A stretch of 64,000 nucleotides of DNA from Tropicimonas isoalkanivorans (GTDB taxonomy: Bacteria; Pseudomonadota; Alphaproteobacteria; Rhodobacterales; Rhodobacteraceae), in the NCBI RefSeq assembly GCF_900112335.1, contig NZ_FOLG01000009.1:1-64000 (forward strand), given 5' to 3'. Position numbers and translations under genes: made by a program. The notes beneath the pieces were generated by a model. The model searched no databases, was not told the DNA's origin, and was given only the letters and a program-made list of their open reading frames with translations. This document shows positions 15,610 through 25,454 of the stretch, piece by piece (positions within the stretch are counted from its first letter, which is position 1; each line of letters opens with the position of its first letter).

Positions 15610-16953
15610 ATGGCTGGAATTCCCCACGACCATTACGAGCCGAAGACCGGCGCCGAGAAGTGGGTCGACAGACGCCTCGGCGTGCTCGGCCTGATGTACG
15701 ACACACTGATGATCCCCACTCCCAAGAACCTCAACTGGATGTGGATCTGGGGCATCATCCTGGCTTTCTGCCTTGCGCTGCAGATCGTCACCGGCATCGT
15801 GCTGGCGATGCACTATACCCCGCACGTGGACATGGCCTTCGCCTCCATCGAGCACATCATGCGCAACGTGAACGGTGGCCATTTCCTGCGCTACCTGCAC
15901 ATGAACGGCGCATCGCTCTTCTTCTTCGCGGTCTACCTGCACATCTTCCGGGGTCTTTACTACGGCTCCTACAAGACTCCGCGCGAGATCACATGGATCA
16001 TCGGCATCCTGATCTACCTGTGCATGATGGGCACCGCCTTCATGGGCTACGTGCTTCCCTGGGGGCAGATGTCCTTCTGGGGCGCGACGGTGATCACCGG
16101 CCTCTTCGGTGCCATCCCCTTTATCGGCGAAAGCATCCAGACCTGGCTGTTGGGCGGACCGGCGGTGGACAATGCCACGCTGAACCGCTTCTTCTCCTTG
16201 CACTACCTGCTGCCCTTCATCATCGCGGGGCTGACGATCGTGCACATCTGGGCCTTCCACACCACGGGCAACAACAACCCGACCGGCGTTGAAGTGCGGC
16301 GCGAGTCCAAGGAAGTCGCCAAGAAGGACACGCTGTCGTTCTGGCCCTACTTCGTGATCAAGGACTTCTTCGCCCTGGCGCTGATCCTGGTGGTCTTCTT
16401 TGCCATCGTTGGCTTCATGCCCAACTTCCTCGGCCACCCTGACAATTACATCGAGGCCAACCCGCTCCAGACCCCGGCGCACATCGTTCCCGAATGGTAC
16501 TTCCTGCCCTTCTACGCGATCCTGCGGGCCTTCACCGCGGATGTCTGGGTGGTGATGTTCGCCAACTGGATCACCTTCGGACTGGTGGACGCGAAGTTCT
16601 TCGGCGTGATCGCCATGTTTGGCGCGATCATCGTCTGGGCACTGGTCCCTTGGCTCGACACATCGTCGGTCCGCTCGGGACGCTACCGCCCGATGTTCAA
16701 ATGGTGGTTCGCCATCTACTGCATCGACTTCGTCGTGCTCACCTGGGTGGGGGCCATGCCTGCCGAGGGGATTTATCCCTACATCGCGTTGGCAGGAGCT
16801 ACCTACTGGTTCGCCTTCTTCCTGGTGATCCTTCCGCTCCTGGGCGTGCTGGAGAAACCGGAAGCACAGCCTGAAACCATCGAAGCCGACTTCGATGCCC
16901 ATTATGGCAAGCCCAAAGACGACGCGGCCGCCATGCCGGCCCCGGCCGAGTGA
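15610..16953 (+). CDS. petB: Cytochrome b of the bc1 complex
   Basis: Integral membrane diheme subunit holding the Qo and Qi sites. The 447-residue sequence shows eight hydrophobic helices and the expected histidine-bearing segments ([46 protein letters not shown]). The Qo-site [13 protein letters not shown] is present. A C-terminal acidic tail ([19 protein letters not shown]) extends past the last helix. ATG 15610 follows GGGAGAC. It lies between petA and petC with short gaps, a single transcript. Confidence 0.97.
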   Translation: MAGIPHDHYEPKTGAEKWVDRRLGVLGLMYDTLMIPTPKNLNWMWIWGIILAFCLALQIVTGIVLAMHYTPHVDMAFASIEHIMRNVNGGHFLRYLHMNGASLFFFAVYLHIFRGLYYGSYKTPREITWIIGILIYLCMMGTAFMGYVLPWGQMSFWGATVITGLFGAIPFIGESIQTWLLGGPAVDNATLNRFFSLHYLLPFIIAGLTIVHIWAFHTTGNNNPTGVEVRRESKEVAKKDTLSFWPYFVIKDFFALALILVVFFAIVGFMPNFLGHPDNYIEANPLQTPAHIVPEWYFLPFYAILRAFTADVWVVMFANWITFGLVDAKFFGVIAMFGAIIVWALVPWLDTSSVRSGRYRPMFKWWFAIYCIDFVVLTWVGAMPAEGIYPYIALAGATYWFAFFLVILPLLGVLEKPEAQPETIEADFDAHYGKPKDDAAAMPAPAE

Positions 16954-16972
16954 CAGAAAGGATCGTTTCGAG

Positions 16973-17761
16973 ATGATCAGAAAAATCGCACTCACCGCGG
17001 CCGCGATCCTCAGCCTCTCCGCCGGCGCCTCGCTGGCGGCCGAGGGCGGGCACACCCATGACGTGCCGTTCTCCTTCGAGGGGCCGTTCGGCACGTTCGA
17101 CCAGATGCAGCTTCAGCGCGGCCTCAAGATCTACACCGAGATTTGTTCGGCCTGTCACGGACTTCGGTACGTCCCGATCCGGACGCTCTCCAACGAGAGC
17201 GGACCGGGCCTGCCGGAGGATCAGGTTCGTGCCTACGCCGAGCAGAACTTCGAGGTGTTCGACACGGAGCTTGACGATTTCCGCCCGGCCGTGCCGACGG
17301 ACCATTTCCCGGCCAATACCTCTGCCGGCGCACCGGACCTCAGCCTGATGGCGAAGGCCCGTGCGGGCTTCCACGGCCCCTACGGCACCGGTCTGAGCCA
17401 GCTCTTCAACGGGATGGGCGGCGCGGAGCACATCTACTCCATCCTCACCGGCTACACCGGCGAGGAAAAGGAAGAGGCCGGCACCACCTTCTACGAGAAC
17501 ACCGCGTTCTCGACCGGCTGGATCTCCATGGCACCCCCGCTCTACGGCGATGACGTTGAGTACGACGACGGCCACGCGACCTCGCTGCATCACGAGGCTG
17601 AGGATGTGGCCGCCTTCTTGATGTGGGCTGCCGAGCCGAAGTTGATGGCACGCAAGCAGGCCGGCTTTGTCGGCGTGCTGTTCCTCACCATCCTCACGGT
17701 GCTGCTCTACGTCACCAACAAGCGGATCTGGAAGCCGGTGAAGAAGAAGAAGAAGGACTAA
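16973..17761 (+). CDS. petC: Cytochrome c1 of the bc1 complex
   Basis: A 262-residue heme c subunit. It has a Sec signal peptide ([20 protein letters not shown], cleaved near SLAAEG), the covalent heme site CSACHGL, the distal ligand region [12 protein letters not shown], and a C-terminal membrane anchor ([15 protein letters not shown]) followed by a lysine-rich cytoplasmic end. Electrons leave the complex here toward soluble or membrane cytochrome c. A strong terminator follows 24 bp after the stop, closing petABC. Confidence 0.96.
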   Translation: MIRKIALTAAAILSLSAGASLAAEGGHTHDVPFSFEGPFGTFDQMQLQRGLKIYTEICSACHGLRYVPIRTLSNESGPGLPEDQVRAYAEQNFEVFDTELDDFRPAVPTDHFPANTSAGAPDLSLMAKARAGFHGPYGTGLSQLFNGMGGAEHIYSILTGYTGEEKEEAGTTFYENTAFSTGWISMAPPLYGDDVEYDDGHATSLHHEAEDVAAFLMWAAEPKLMARKQAGFVGVLFLTILTVLLYVTNKRIWKPVKKKKKD

Positions 17762-17784
17762 CAGGCCTGCTTTTAGAGATTGTG

Positions 17785-17815
17785 AAGGCGCCCTCCGGGG
17801 CGCCTTTTGCTTTTT
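17785..17815 (+). terminator. Rho-independent terminator of petABC
   Basis: Stem AAGGCGCCC (17785-17793), loop TCCG, GGGCGCCTT (17798-17806), then TTGCTTTTT. A perfect 9-bp stem with a U-rich tail. Confidence 0.9.
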
Positions 17816-17917
17816 GGGGTCGACCAGCCTCCGCAGTGCGGCTTGAGCGTTACGGGAAGGTTGATACCATGCTGTTCAAGCCCGCCAATGACGGGCATTG
17901 CCGAAAGGACGCCGACC

Positions 17918-18532
17918 TTGTTCCGCACCATTGCCGCCCTTAGCCTTCTGGCCGCCACTCCCGCCGTCGCACAGACCGGACCAGCCTTCGATTGCACTAA
18001 GGCCGAGAGCGTCGCCGAGGAACTGATCTGTTCCGACCCCGCGCTCTCCGCACTGGATCGGCGTGTCGCCGACCGCTACGCCGCGGCGCTCGAAACCGCG
18101 CGTGGCCTGGACGCGGGCGCAGAAGCTGCCGAGGATGAGTTGCGGGCATACCAACGTGGGTGGATCAAGGGGCGGGACGAGTGCTGGAAGGCCGATGACC
18201 TGCGCGACTGCGTGGAAACTGCCTACCTCCGCAGGGAAGGGGAACTCGTAGCACAGTGGCTGCTCGAGACGCCCACCGGCATCGCCTTCTGGGCCTGTGA
18301 CGGCAATCCGGCCAACGAGGTCGTCACCTACTTCTTCGACACCGAATTGCCGAGCGTCCGGTTTGAGCGGGGGGACAGCATCGACACGGGCTTCGTCACG
18401 CGCACGGCGTCCGGTGCACGCTACGAAGGCAGCTTCGGACGGTCGATCTGGATGAAGGGAGAGAACGCCACCTACCGAGAGCCCGACCCCGACGGCACCG
18501 AGTACACTTGCACGGTTGCGCGGCAGGAATGA
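17918..18532 (+). CDS. LprI (DUF1311)-MliC two-domain exported protein
   Basis: About 204 residues if the TTG at 17918 is used, which leaves a clean signal peptide (FRTIAALSLLAATPAVAQ) behind AAAGGA; ATG 17888 in the same frame is the alternative and would put nine residues in front. The mature N-terminal part (FDCTKAESVAEELICSDPAL onward, four cysteines) is LprI-like, and the C-terminal part (AFWACDG...VTYFFDT...YTCTV) is an MliC-type lysozyme inhibitor fold. By family knowledge both domains can inhibit lysozyme, so this is a probable periplasmic lysozyme inhibitor. Confidence 0.75.
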   Translation: MFRTIAALSLLAATPAVAQTGPAFDCTKAESVAEELICSDPALSALDRRVADRYAAALETARGLDAGAEAAEDELRAYQRGWIKGRDECWKADDLRDCVETAYLRREGELVAQWLLETPTGIAFWACDGNPANEVVTYFFDTELPSVRFERGDSIDTGFVTRTASGARYEGSFGRSIWMKGENATYREPDPDGTEYTCTVARQE

Positions 18533-18640
18533 GCCGGCCCCACGTAGCCGGCATCGGCAAAGATTGACCTAGCGACAGGTCGGGCGATTTCAGCCGCGCC
18601 CCTACGTGACAATTCCCCGGCATCATGCGCATTTGACGGT

Positions 18641-19567
18641 ATGAACCCCTCGCGCGCGATCCTTCAAAAACTGGGCTCGGTGGCCCTCTTCGTCCTGATG
18701 CAGAGTCTCATCAAGGCGACGACAGGACATGTTCCGCCAGGCGAGGTAGTCTTCTTCCGATCCTTCTTTGCCCTCCCCGTCATTCTACTGTGGCTCCATC
18801 TGGACGGCGGCCTATCCAGCGGTCTGCGGACGGCGAGCCCCATGGGCCAGTTCTGGCGCGGTCTCATGGGCGTCACGGCCATGGGGCTGGGCTTCGCGGC
18901 GCTCGGCCTGCTTCCGCTGCCGGAAGCGACGGCCATCTTCTACGCCGCGCCGATCCTCGTCGTCATCTTCGCCAACATGTTCCTCAACGAACGGGTCGGG
19001 GTCTTTCGCCTTTCCGCCGTCGCCGTAGGAATGGTCGGCGTGTTGATCGTCTTGTCCCCGCGCCTGACCGCCGCGGCGGACGAGGGGCTCGGTCATGCGG
19101 AGGCACTCGGTGCGATGCTGGCGCTCATGTCCGCCGTCTTTGCGGCGCTCGCCCAGATCTTCGTCCGCAAACTCGTGGCGACCGAACGGGCCGCTACGAT
19201 CGTGCTGTACTTCACCATAACTGGCACGGGCCTGTCGCTCCTCACGGTGTTTTTTGGATGGGTCGTGCCGACTCCGCGCGAAGCCGTCTACCTGATTCTG
19301 GCGGGGCTCGCCGGAGGCATGGGTCAGGGGCTGCTTACCTCGGCCTACCGGTATGGCGACGCATCGCTGGTCGCGCCATTCGACTACGCGTCCATGATCT
19401 TCGCCGTCGCAATAGGGTACCTGGTTTTTGCCGAAGTCCCGACCGGCACCACGATCGCTGGCGCCGCCATCGTGGTCGCCGCCGGTATCGCGATCATCCT
19501 TCGCGAGCACCATCTGGGACTGCAACGCGCCCGCCAACGGAAAGCGTTGACACCCGGCGGGCAATAG
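18641..19567 (+). CDS. EamA/DMT-family transporter
   Basis: A 308-residue inner-membrane protein with ten hydrophobic helices arranged as two EamA repeats (first around 10-135, second around 150-290). ATAIFYAAPILVVIFANMFL and DYASMIFAVAIGYLVF are the conserved repeat-end segments. It likely exports a metabolite or amino-acid derivative; substrate unknown. Sequence neighbours give no functional hint. Confidence 0.85.
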   Translation: MNPSRAILQKLGSVALFVLMQSLIKATTGHVPPGEVVFFRSFFALPVILLWLHLDGGLSSGLRTASPMGQFWRGLMGVTAMGLGFAALGLLPLPEATAIFYAAPILVVIFANMFLNERVGVFRLSAVAVGMVGVLIVLSPRLTAAADEGLGHAEALGAMLALMSAVFAALAQIFVRKLVATERAATIVLYFTITGTGLSLLTVFFGWVVPTPREAVYLILAGLAGGMGQGLLTSAYRYGDASLVAPFDYASMIFAVAIGYLVFAEVPTGTTIAGAAIVVAAGIAIILREHHLGLQRARQRKALTPGGQ

Positions 19568-19729
19568 GGCCGACCCGAGCGACCCTGTATCACATGGTCA
19601 AATGCCACGGCCAAGGTTGCAAAAAAGGACGCGCAGCGGCATCCTGATGACAAAACGTTCCGAGGTTTTCGACAAGCCCCGTCCTATCGCGCAGTGAAGA
19701 TTGATCTTTGCGGTTCAAGGAGGACGGAG

Positions 19730-21685
19730 ATGACACTTTCTGCCTGGAAACGCACGCTGCTCTGTTCGGTGGCCTGCTTTACTGCCCTTGGGGTCACGGC
19801 CTCTGCGGAGCAAGGCGTCGGAATCGCCAACACTGCAACCGAAGACAAGATCGCGGTGGGCATGGCCGAACGGCCCTATTCGCCGTACGCCGACCGCAAC
19901 TTCCCCGACCGTCCGCTCTTTGGGGATACGCACCTGCACACCGCATTCTCGATGGATGCGGGTGCGTTCGGCGCACGCCTCAACCCGCGAGACGCGTACC
20001 GGTTCGCGCGGGGCGAGCAAGTGACGTCCAGCACTGGCCAGCCGGTGCGGCTCTCACGCCCGCTCGACTTCCTCGTCGTTGCCGACCATTCCGACAACAT
20101 GGGCTTCTTCCCGGACCTCTTCGCCGGCAAGGCCGACCTTCTGGCCAACGAAACCGGCCGCAAGTGGTACGACATGATCATGAATGGTCAGGGTCAGGCC
20201 GCCGCGATGGACATCATCGTCGCGTTCTCCCACAACACGTTCCCCGAGGAGCTGATGTATTTCCCGGGGACGCAAGGCTACAAAAACGCCTGGCAGACGA
20301 CCATTGACGCCGCCGAGGAGTTCAACGATCCCGGCCGCTTCACCGCGTTCATCGGCTACGAGTGGACGTCCAACACCGACGGCAACAACCTGCACCGCAA
20401 CGTCATTTTCCGCGACAACGGCGACAAGGCGAGCCTGGTGCAGCCCTTCACGGTCTATCCACCCTACGGCAGCGACAATCCCGCTCACCTCTGGGAATGG
20501 ATGGCGAACTACGAGGATAAGACCAGCGGCAGCGTTCTGGCCATCACGCACAACGGCAATCTGTCCAATGGCATCATGTTCCCGGTGGAGAAGACCTTCG
20601 GCGAACCGCTCGATGCCACCTACGTAGAGACCCGCGCGAAATGGGAACCGCTCGCGGAAGTCACCCAGACCAAGGGCACCGGGGAGGCGCACCCGTTCCT
20701 GTCGCCCAACGACGAGTTCGCGGACTTCGAGCTGTGGGACAAGGGCAACCTGGATGGCAGCACCGCCAAGACCAATGACATGCTGCAATACGAGTACGCC
20801 CGAGAAGCGCTCAAGAACGGCCTGAAGCTGGAGAAGGACCTCGGCACCAACCCTTACAAATTTGGCATGATCGGCAGCAGCGACGCCCATACCGGGCTCG
20901 CAGCGATGGAGGAGGACAACTTCTTCGGCAAGACCGTCCCGCAGGAGCCGAGCCCTGAGCGGGTGAAAGCCGCCTTTGTCGATAACAAGGAAACCGGGGT
21001 GACGATCTACGACTGGGAGGTCGGCTCCTCCGGCTATGCCGCAGTCTGGGCGGACGAGAATACCCGCACCTCGATCTGGGACGCGATGAAGCGCCGCGAG
21101 ACCTACGCCACCACCGGCCCGCGCATGATCGTGCGGTTCTTCGGTGGCTGGAATTTTGAGGATGCCGACGCGCAAAACCGTCAGCCCGCCTCAGTCGGCT
21201 ACGGCAAGGGCGTGCCCATGGGCGGCAACCTGCCCACCGCGCCCGAGGGCGCCACGGCACCCAGCTTCCTCGTTGCGGCAATGAAGGACCCGATCGGCGC
21301 GAACCTCGACCGCATCCAGGTCGTGAAGGGGTGGATGGACGCGTCCGGCGCGCTCCAGGAAAACGTCTACGATGTCGTCTGGGCCGGCGACCGCACGCCG
21401 GACGCGACGAGCGGCAAAGTGCCGGAGGTTGGGAGCACGGTGGACGTGGCAACGGCTACTTATACCAACTCTATCGGCGAGCCCGAACTCATCACAGTTT
21501 GGACAGACCCGGACTTCGATCCTGCACAGCCTGCGTTCTATTACCTTCGTGTGCTGGAAATCCCGACCCCGCGCTGGCCGGCCTATGATGCCGTCCGTCT
21601 CGGGGCCGAGCCGCCGGAGGATGCCACGATGACAATCGTGGAGCGCGCCTATACGGCGCCGATCTGGTACACGCCGAAAGGGTGA
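19730..21685 (+). CDS. Secreted DUF3604 (PHP-like) protein
   Basis: A 651-residue exported protein. Signal peptide MTLSAWKRTLLCSVACFTAL and onward, followed by metal-site motifs of a PHP-like fold: FGDTHLHTAFSMDAG, DFLVVADHSDN, FSHNTFPEE, ITHNGNLS and GSSDAHTG. These suggest a di- or trinuclear metal hydrolase in the periplasm or outside the cell, but no substrate is established for DUF3604. ATG 19730 follows AAGGAGG and is favoured over the in-frame start at 19694. Confidence 0.85.
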   Translation: MTLSAWKRTLLCSVACFTALGVTASAEQGVGIANTATEDKIAVGMAERPYSPYADRNFPDRPLFGDTHLHTAFSMDAGAFGARLNPRDAYRFARGEQVTSSTGQPVRLSRPLDFLVVADHSDNMGFFPDLFAGKADLLANETGRKWYDMIMNGQGQAAAMDIIVAFSHNTFPEELMYFPGTQGYKNAWQTTIDAAEEFNDPGRFTAFIGYEWTSNTDGNNLHRNVIFRDNGDKASLVQPFTVYPPYGSDNPAHLWEWMANYEDKTSGSVLAITHNGNLSNGIMFPVEKTFGEPLDATYVETRAKWEPLAEVTQTKGTGEAHPFLSPNDEFADFELWDKGNLDGSTAKTNDMLQYEYAREALKNGLKLEKDLGTNPYKFGMIGSSDAHTGLAAMEEDNFFGKTVPQEPSPERVKAAFVDNKETGVTIYDWEVGSSGYAAVWADENTRTSIWDAMKRRETYATTGPRMIVRFFGGWNFEDADAQNRQPASVGYGKGVPMGGNLPTAPEGATAPSFLVAAMKDPIGANLDRIQVVKGWMDASGALQENVYDVVWAGDRTPDATSGKVPEVGSTVDVATATYTNSIGEPELITVWTDPDFDPAQPAFYYLRVLEIPTPRWPAYDAVRLGAEPPEDATMTIVERAYTAPIWYTPKG

Positions 21686-21695
21686 TACCCCCCCC

Positions 21696-21724
21696 GCGCC
21701 CGCCTCGAGGCACCGGGCGGGCGC
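21696..21724 (+). terminator. GC-rich hairpin after the DUF3604 gene
   Basis: GCGCCCGCC (21696-21704) pairs with GGCGGGCGC (21716-21724), 11 bp after the stop. No U tract follows, so it is a terminator or RNA-end stabiliser with moderate support. Confidence 0.5.
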
Positions 21725-21845
21725 AATTGCTCCTCGCTACGATCCAGCGCACCCCTCGCTTGGGCCAACACCTTGAACCGGATTGCGACCTGTCCTAGGC
21801 CATGCATCGAAGGTCTCGCACCGCCCCACGGAGCCAGCCCCGCCG

Positions 21846-22595
21846 ATGCCACACCGCGCCACAGCCCTTTTTGCAGCAGCCCTGGCCCTGCCCGTCCCTG
21901 TGTCCGCTGGCGACCTCATGCCGGTCGGCGGAATGGCCGGATTTTCCCTGGATGCCGCTGATCGTGCGCATGGCGGTGTGAGCACCCTTCTTGGCCATGC
22001 ATCGACGGACATTCGCGACGGAGCAGTCGGGTTTCAGGCCGACGCAGCGGGCGCCGTATCCTTGGACGGCGACGACGGCTACGCAGGGCTCGCGGCGCGC
22101 CCGTACCTGCGCGTCGCCCCGAATGTCTTTGCGGGCCTCTACGGCGCTGTGGGCCTCGAGAGCGGCGCGAGCTACACCCTTGGCACGGAATTCGCTTATG
22201 CGCCGGCCCGCGGGTTCGGCGTGGACCTCTTTTTCAGCGACACCGGCGGCAGCCAGTTCGACGAGGGCCACGTCACCAACAAGTCGGTGGATCTGTTCCG
22301 CACGACACCCTCCGGTGCACGGTACGGCATCGAAGGCCGAAAGGAGACGCTCAACCGCCCCGGCACATCGGATTCGGATTTCTACGCCTACGGACTGCAC
22401 GCGGAGATCCCCTTTCGCACGCAAGACCGAGCGATGTTTACCGCCTCTCTGGGCCAGATCCGGTACGACGCCCGCGACGAAACCTATGGCGAAGCGTCCA
22501 TCGGCCTCCAATGGCTGCTCGGTCCAGTTCCGCGCCGTCCGACCTTCGGCTACCGGCACGGCGTCCTGCCCGGCCTGATCCACAACATCCACTGA
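21846..22595 (+). CDS. Exported beta-rich (outer-membrane-like) protein of unknown function
   Basis: A 249-residue protein with signal peptide MPHRATALFAAALALPVPVS. The mature chain shows alternating glycine- and aromatic-rich strands (YAGLAARPYLRVAPNVFAGL, YTLGTEFAYAPARGFGVDLF, FYAYGLHAEIPF, EASIGLQWLLG) consistent with an outer-membrane barrel. It ends HNIH rather than the usual terminal aromatic, so the localisation is uncertain. I do not recognise a named family. It stands alone between the DUF3604 gene and aroC. Confidence 0.6.
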   Translation: MPHRATALFAAALALPVPVSAGDLMPVGGMAGFSLDAADRAHGGVSTLLGHASTDIRDGAVGFQADAAGAVSLDGDDGYAGLAARPYLRVAPNVFAGLYGAVGLESGASYTLGTEFAYAPARGFGVDLFFSDTGGSQFDEGHVTNKSVDLFRTTPSGARYGIEGRKETLNRPGTSDSDFYAYGLHAEIPFRTQDRAMFTASLGQIRYDARDETYGEASIGLQWLLGPVPRRPTFGYRHGVLPGLIHNIH

Positions 22596-22693
22596 CCCGC
22601 TCCGGCGCCCCGCCAGCGTGGATAGGCCAAAGCGACAGCCCCCTTGAGCCGCTGCCACGGCCCCACTAAACGGGGCGGACAAAGGAGCCCGCG

Positions 22694-23797
22694 ATGTCCC
22701 TGAATACTTTCGGCCACCTCTTCCGCGTTACCACCTGGGGCGAAAGCCACGGCCCGGCGCTTGGCGCCACCGTCGACGGCTGCCCCCCGGGGATCCCGGT
22801 CTCCGCCGAGGCCCTGCAACACTGGCTCGACCGCCGCCGCCCCGGCACCAGCCGCTTCACGACCCAGCGGCGGGAGCCCGACGCGGTGGAGATCCTCTCC
22901 GGCACCTTCGAGGGCGAAACCACTGGCACGCCGATCCAGCTGATGATCCGCAACACCGACCAGCGCTCCAAGGACTACGGCGACATCGCCCAGAAATTCC
23001 GCCCCGGCCACGCGGACATCACCTACTGGCAAAAGTACGGCATCCGGGATTACCGCGGCGGCGGCCGCTCCTCCGCCCGCGAGACGGCCGCCCGCGTTGC
23101 CGCCGGCGGCATTGCCCGCGCCGCCCTGAGTGCTTTGGCCCCCGGCCTCCGGATTACTGGCTACATGGTTCAGATGGGTGAAAAGGCGATGGACCGCGCC
23201 CGCTTCGACCTCTCGGAGGTCGAAAACAACCCGTTCTGGGTGCCCGACGCTACCGCCGCCAACGAATGGGCCGACTATCTTGACAGCATCCGCAAATCGG
23301 GCAGTTCGGTCGGTGCCATGGTCGAGCTGCGCGCCTCCGGCGTTCCCGCCGGCCTCGGCGCCCCCGTCTACGGCAAACTCGACACGGACCTCGCCGCGGC
23401 CTGCATGTCCATCAACGCGGTCAAGGGCGTGGAGATCGGCGAAGGGATGGCTGCCGCATCGCTGACCGGCGAGGCCAACGCAGACGAGATCACCATGGGG
23501 CCGAACGGCCCCGTCTTCAGCTCAAACCACGCGGGCGGCATCCTCGGCGGCATCTCGACGGGGCAGGACATCGTCGTCCGATTCGCGGTCAAGCCTACCT
23601 CTTCCATCCTGACCCCACGCCGCACCGTCACAACAGCAGGCGAGGAAACCACGATCGTCACCAAGGGTCGCCACGACCCCTGTGTCGGCATCCGCGCCGT
23701 CCCAGTGGGGGAGGCCATGATGGCCTGCGTCCTGCTCGACCACCTTCTTCTGCATCGCGGGCAGGTGGGCGACGGCCCGCGCGGCCAGATCGGCTGA
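22694..23797 (+). CDS. aroC: Chorismate synthase
   Basis: Last shikimate pathway enzyme, converting EPSP to chorismate with reduced FMN. The 367-residue protein carries the three family signatures: [19 protein letters not shown] near the start, [19 protein letters not shown] in the middle, and the later [17 protein letters not shown] region. Length is typical. The start ATG follows AAGGAG. It is followed by a GC-rich intergenic element and a convergent transporter gene. Confidence 0.97.
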   Translation: MSLNTFGHLFRVTTWGESHGPALGATVDGCPPGIPVSAEALQHWLDRRRPGTSRFTTQRREPDAVEILSGTFEGETTGTPIQLMIRNTDQRSKDYGDIAQKFRPGHADITYWQKYGIRDYRGGGRSSARETAARVAAGGIARAALSALAPGLRITGYMVQMGEKAMDRARFDLSEVENNPFWVPDATAANEWADYLDSIRKSGSSVGAMVELRASGVPAGLGAPVYGKLDTDLAAACMSINAVKGVEIGEGMAAASLTGEANADEITMGPNGPVFSSNHAGGILGGISTGQDIVVRFAVKPTSSILTPRRTVTTAGEETTIVTKGRHDPCVGIRAVPVGEAMMACVLLDHLLLHRGQVGDGPRGQIG

Positions 23798-23835
23798 TCC
23801 CGCGCAATCCTGCCGGATCGGAAGCAACCGCCCGG

Positions 23836-23914
23836 CTTCTTGTGTCCGCAAATATCCTCGGGGGGGAGCGCGGCCACGCCGCGCGGGGGGGCAGACAGCC
23901 CCCCTCCTCGGTCA
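23836..23914. repeat. GC-rich intergenic element, copy 2
   Basis: CTTCTTGTGTCCGCAAATAT followed by CCTCGGGGGG and two GC hairpins. It lies between the convergent ends of aroC and the leftward transporter gene and may serve as a bidirectional terminator. Confidence 0.6.
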
Positions 23915-23928
23915 TCAGACGCGACCGC

Positions 23929-24825
23929 CTATCCCCGAGGCTGATCCTTCTGCGCCGATGACGCCTGCCGCGACAGCTGCACGGCCAGGATACCGGCCAT
24001 GATGATGACCACGCCCACCGCATCCAAGGGTCCGAGCCGCTCACCCAAAAGGAGCGCCGCCACCGCCACGCCGAAGAACGGGTTCAGGAAGTGGAACGTC
24101 GCCGCCTTCACCGCGCCAATTCTGCGCACCAGCAGGAACCAGACCATCGTCGCAATCAGTCCTGGCACGATAACCGTATAGGCAAAGGCCAGAACGAACC
24201 CCAAAGACCAGTCGATCCGCCATGCCTCAAGCAGCAACGACGCAGGCATCAGCACCGCCGCCCCCACCAGCATCTGCAGGCCCACGATCATCAGGACGTT
24301 TCCGCCCGAAGATGCCCCCCGCACGGAGAGCGTGGCGAAGGTAAGCGCCAGCACGCCGACGAGGCACAGACCGATACCGACGGGATCCGCACCGCCAGCC
24401 TGCAAACGACTGCCCATGATCAATGCCACGCCCGTGAACCCAGCCAACAGTCCCACCACGCCCAGGGCGCGCATCCGCTCGCCGAGCACCGCCCAGCTCG
24501 CCACCGCCACCAGCAGCGGCATGGTGGAGGCGATGATGGCGGCAAGCGACGCTTCTATCGTCTGCATCGCCACAAAGAACAACCCAAGGTAGAGCGCATT
24601 CTGGCAGATGCCGAAGACCACCGTCAGCCGCGCCTGGCTCGTGGTCAACCGCCAGGATTGCCCCTGCGCACGGGCTAATGCCACGGCAAGAGTCCCGGCG
24701 ATCAGAAAACGAAGGGCAGAAATGCCCAACGGCGGCGCATGAGCGACGATGATCCGCGCCGACGTAAAGGCCGACGACCACATGAAGGCAAACGCCAACC
24801 CCATTCCAAGCGCACGCAGATCCAT
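23929..24825 (-). CDS. EamA/DMT-family transporter
   Basis: A 298-residue inner-membrane protein with ten predicted helices in two EamA repeats; FMWSSAFTSARIIVAHAPPL at the N-terminus and ATFHFLNPFFGVAVAALLLGE in the second repeat are classic RhaT/DMT segments. ATG 24825 (MDLRALGMGLAFAF) has GGGGAA before it; the frame extends upstream to 24855 without a ribosome site. Exported substrate unknown. Convergent with aroC. Confidence 0.85.
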   Translation of the reverse strand: MDLRALGMGLAFAFMWSSAFTSARIIVAHAPPLGISALRFLIAGTLAVALARAQGQSWRLTTSQARLTVVFGICQNALYLGLFFVAMQTIEASLAAIIASTMPLLVAVASWAVLGERMRALGVVGLLAGFTGVALIMGSRLQAGGADPVGIGLCLVGVLALTFATLSVRGASSGGNVLMIVGLQMLVGAAVLMPASLLLEAWRIDWSLGFVLAFAYTVIVPGLIATMVWFLLVRRIGAVKAATFHFLNPFFGVAVAALLLGERLGPLDAVGVVIIMAGILAVQLSRQASSAQKDQPRG

Positions 24826-24972
24826 CGCTATTCCCCAGAAGCCCGTCTCGCCCACCTGCCACAGGCAATCCCCGGTGAACAGCGAGAACAGGCGATATCC
24901 GGAGAGGCCCGCTCGCCCGCGTCGCGTCCGTCTGGCGCAGTCGCGACCGGTCCCGGCCTAAGGACACCCCAC

Positions 24973-25002
24973 AAAAAAAGGACCGTCCCGGGGGGACGGC
25001 CC
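24973..25002 (-). terminator. Rho-independent terminator of the HU gene
   Basis: On the minus strand GGGCCGTCC, loop CCCCGG region, GGACGGTCC-type inverted arm, then seven T residues (24973-24979 on the plus strand as A). Located about 30 bp after the HU stop. Confidence 0.88.
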
Positions 25003-25032
25003 TCTGGCACAAGCGCAGAAACGTGGAGGGCG

Positions 25033-25323
25033 TCAGCCGTTCACGGAGTCCTTCAGCGCCTTGGCAATCGTCATCTTCACCACCTTGTCGGCGTCCTTTT
25101 CGATCATCTCGCCGGTCGCCGGATTACGGACCTGACGCGCGGGGCGCTCGCGGCAGAAGATCTTGCCGACACCGGGCAGCGTCACCGCGCCGCCATTGGC
25201 GACTTCGCGGGTGATGATATCGGTGACCGCGTCGAGCGCGGCAGTGGCGGTCTTCTTGTCGGCTTCCATCGCGTCGGCGATGGCGGCGACGAGCTGCGTC
25301 TTGGTCATCGGTTTGGTGGCCAT
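25033..25323 (-). CDS. hup: HU-family DNA-binding protein
   Basis: A 96-residue histone-like protein that bends DNA in the nucleoid. The HU fold is clear: MTKTQLVAAIADAMEADKKT helices, VTLPGVGKIFCRERPARQ arm, RNPATGEMI signature and the final VVKMTIAKALKDSVNG. The arm has R-E-R-P-A-R-Q-V-R-N as usual. GAGACC precedes the ATG; a good terminator follows. Single-gene transcript. Confidence 0.95.
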   Translation of the reverse strand: MATKPMTKTQLVAAIADAMEADKKTATAALDAVTDIITREVANGGAVTLPGVGKIFCRERPARQVRNPATGEMIEKDADKVVKMTIAKALKDSVNG

Positions 25324-25454
25324 ATATGGTCTCCTCGTTGTTGCCCTCTGTCTTGGGGCTTGTCGTACTGATTCTACGTCATGTGGTCTCAGCTCACAAC
25401 GTTTTGTGGCCGACCTTTCAAGAAAACAAGGGCTTTTGTGCAGGGAATCCCGGA

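Noticed and set aside
15595-17094. About 500-codon antisense frame across petB
   Set aside because: Shadow of petB: low complexity (valine, histidine, glutamate, aspartate), no family features and no promoter or ribosome site.
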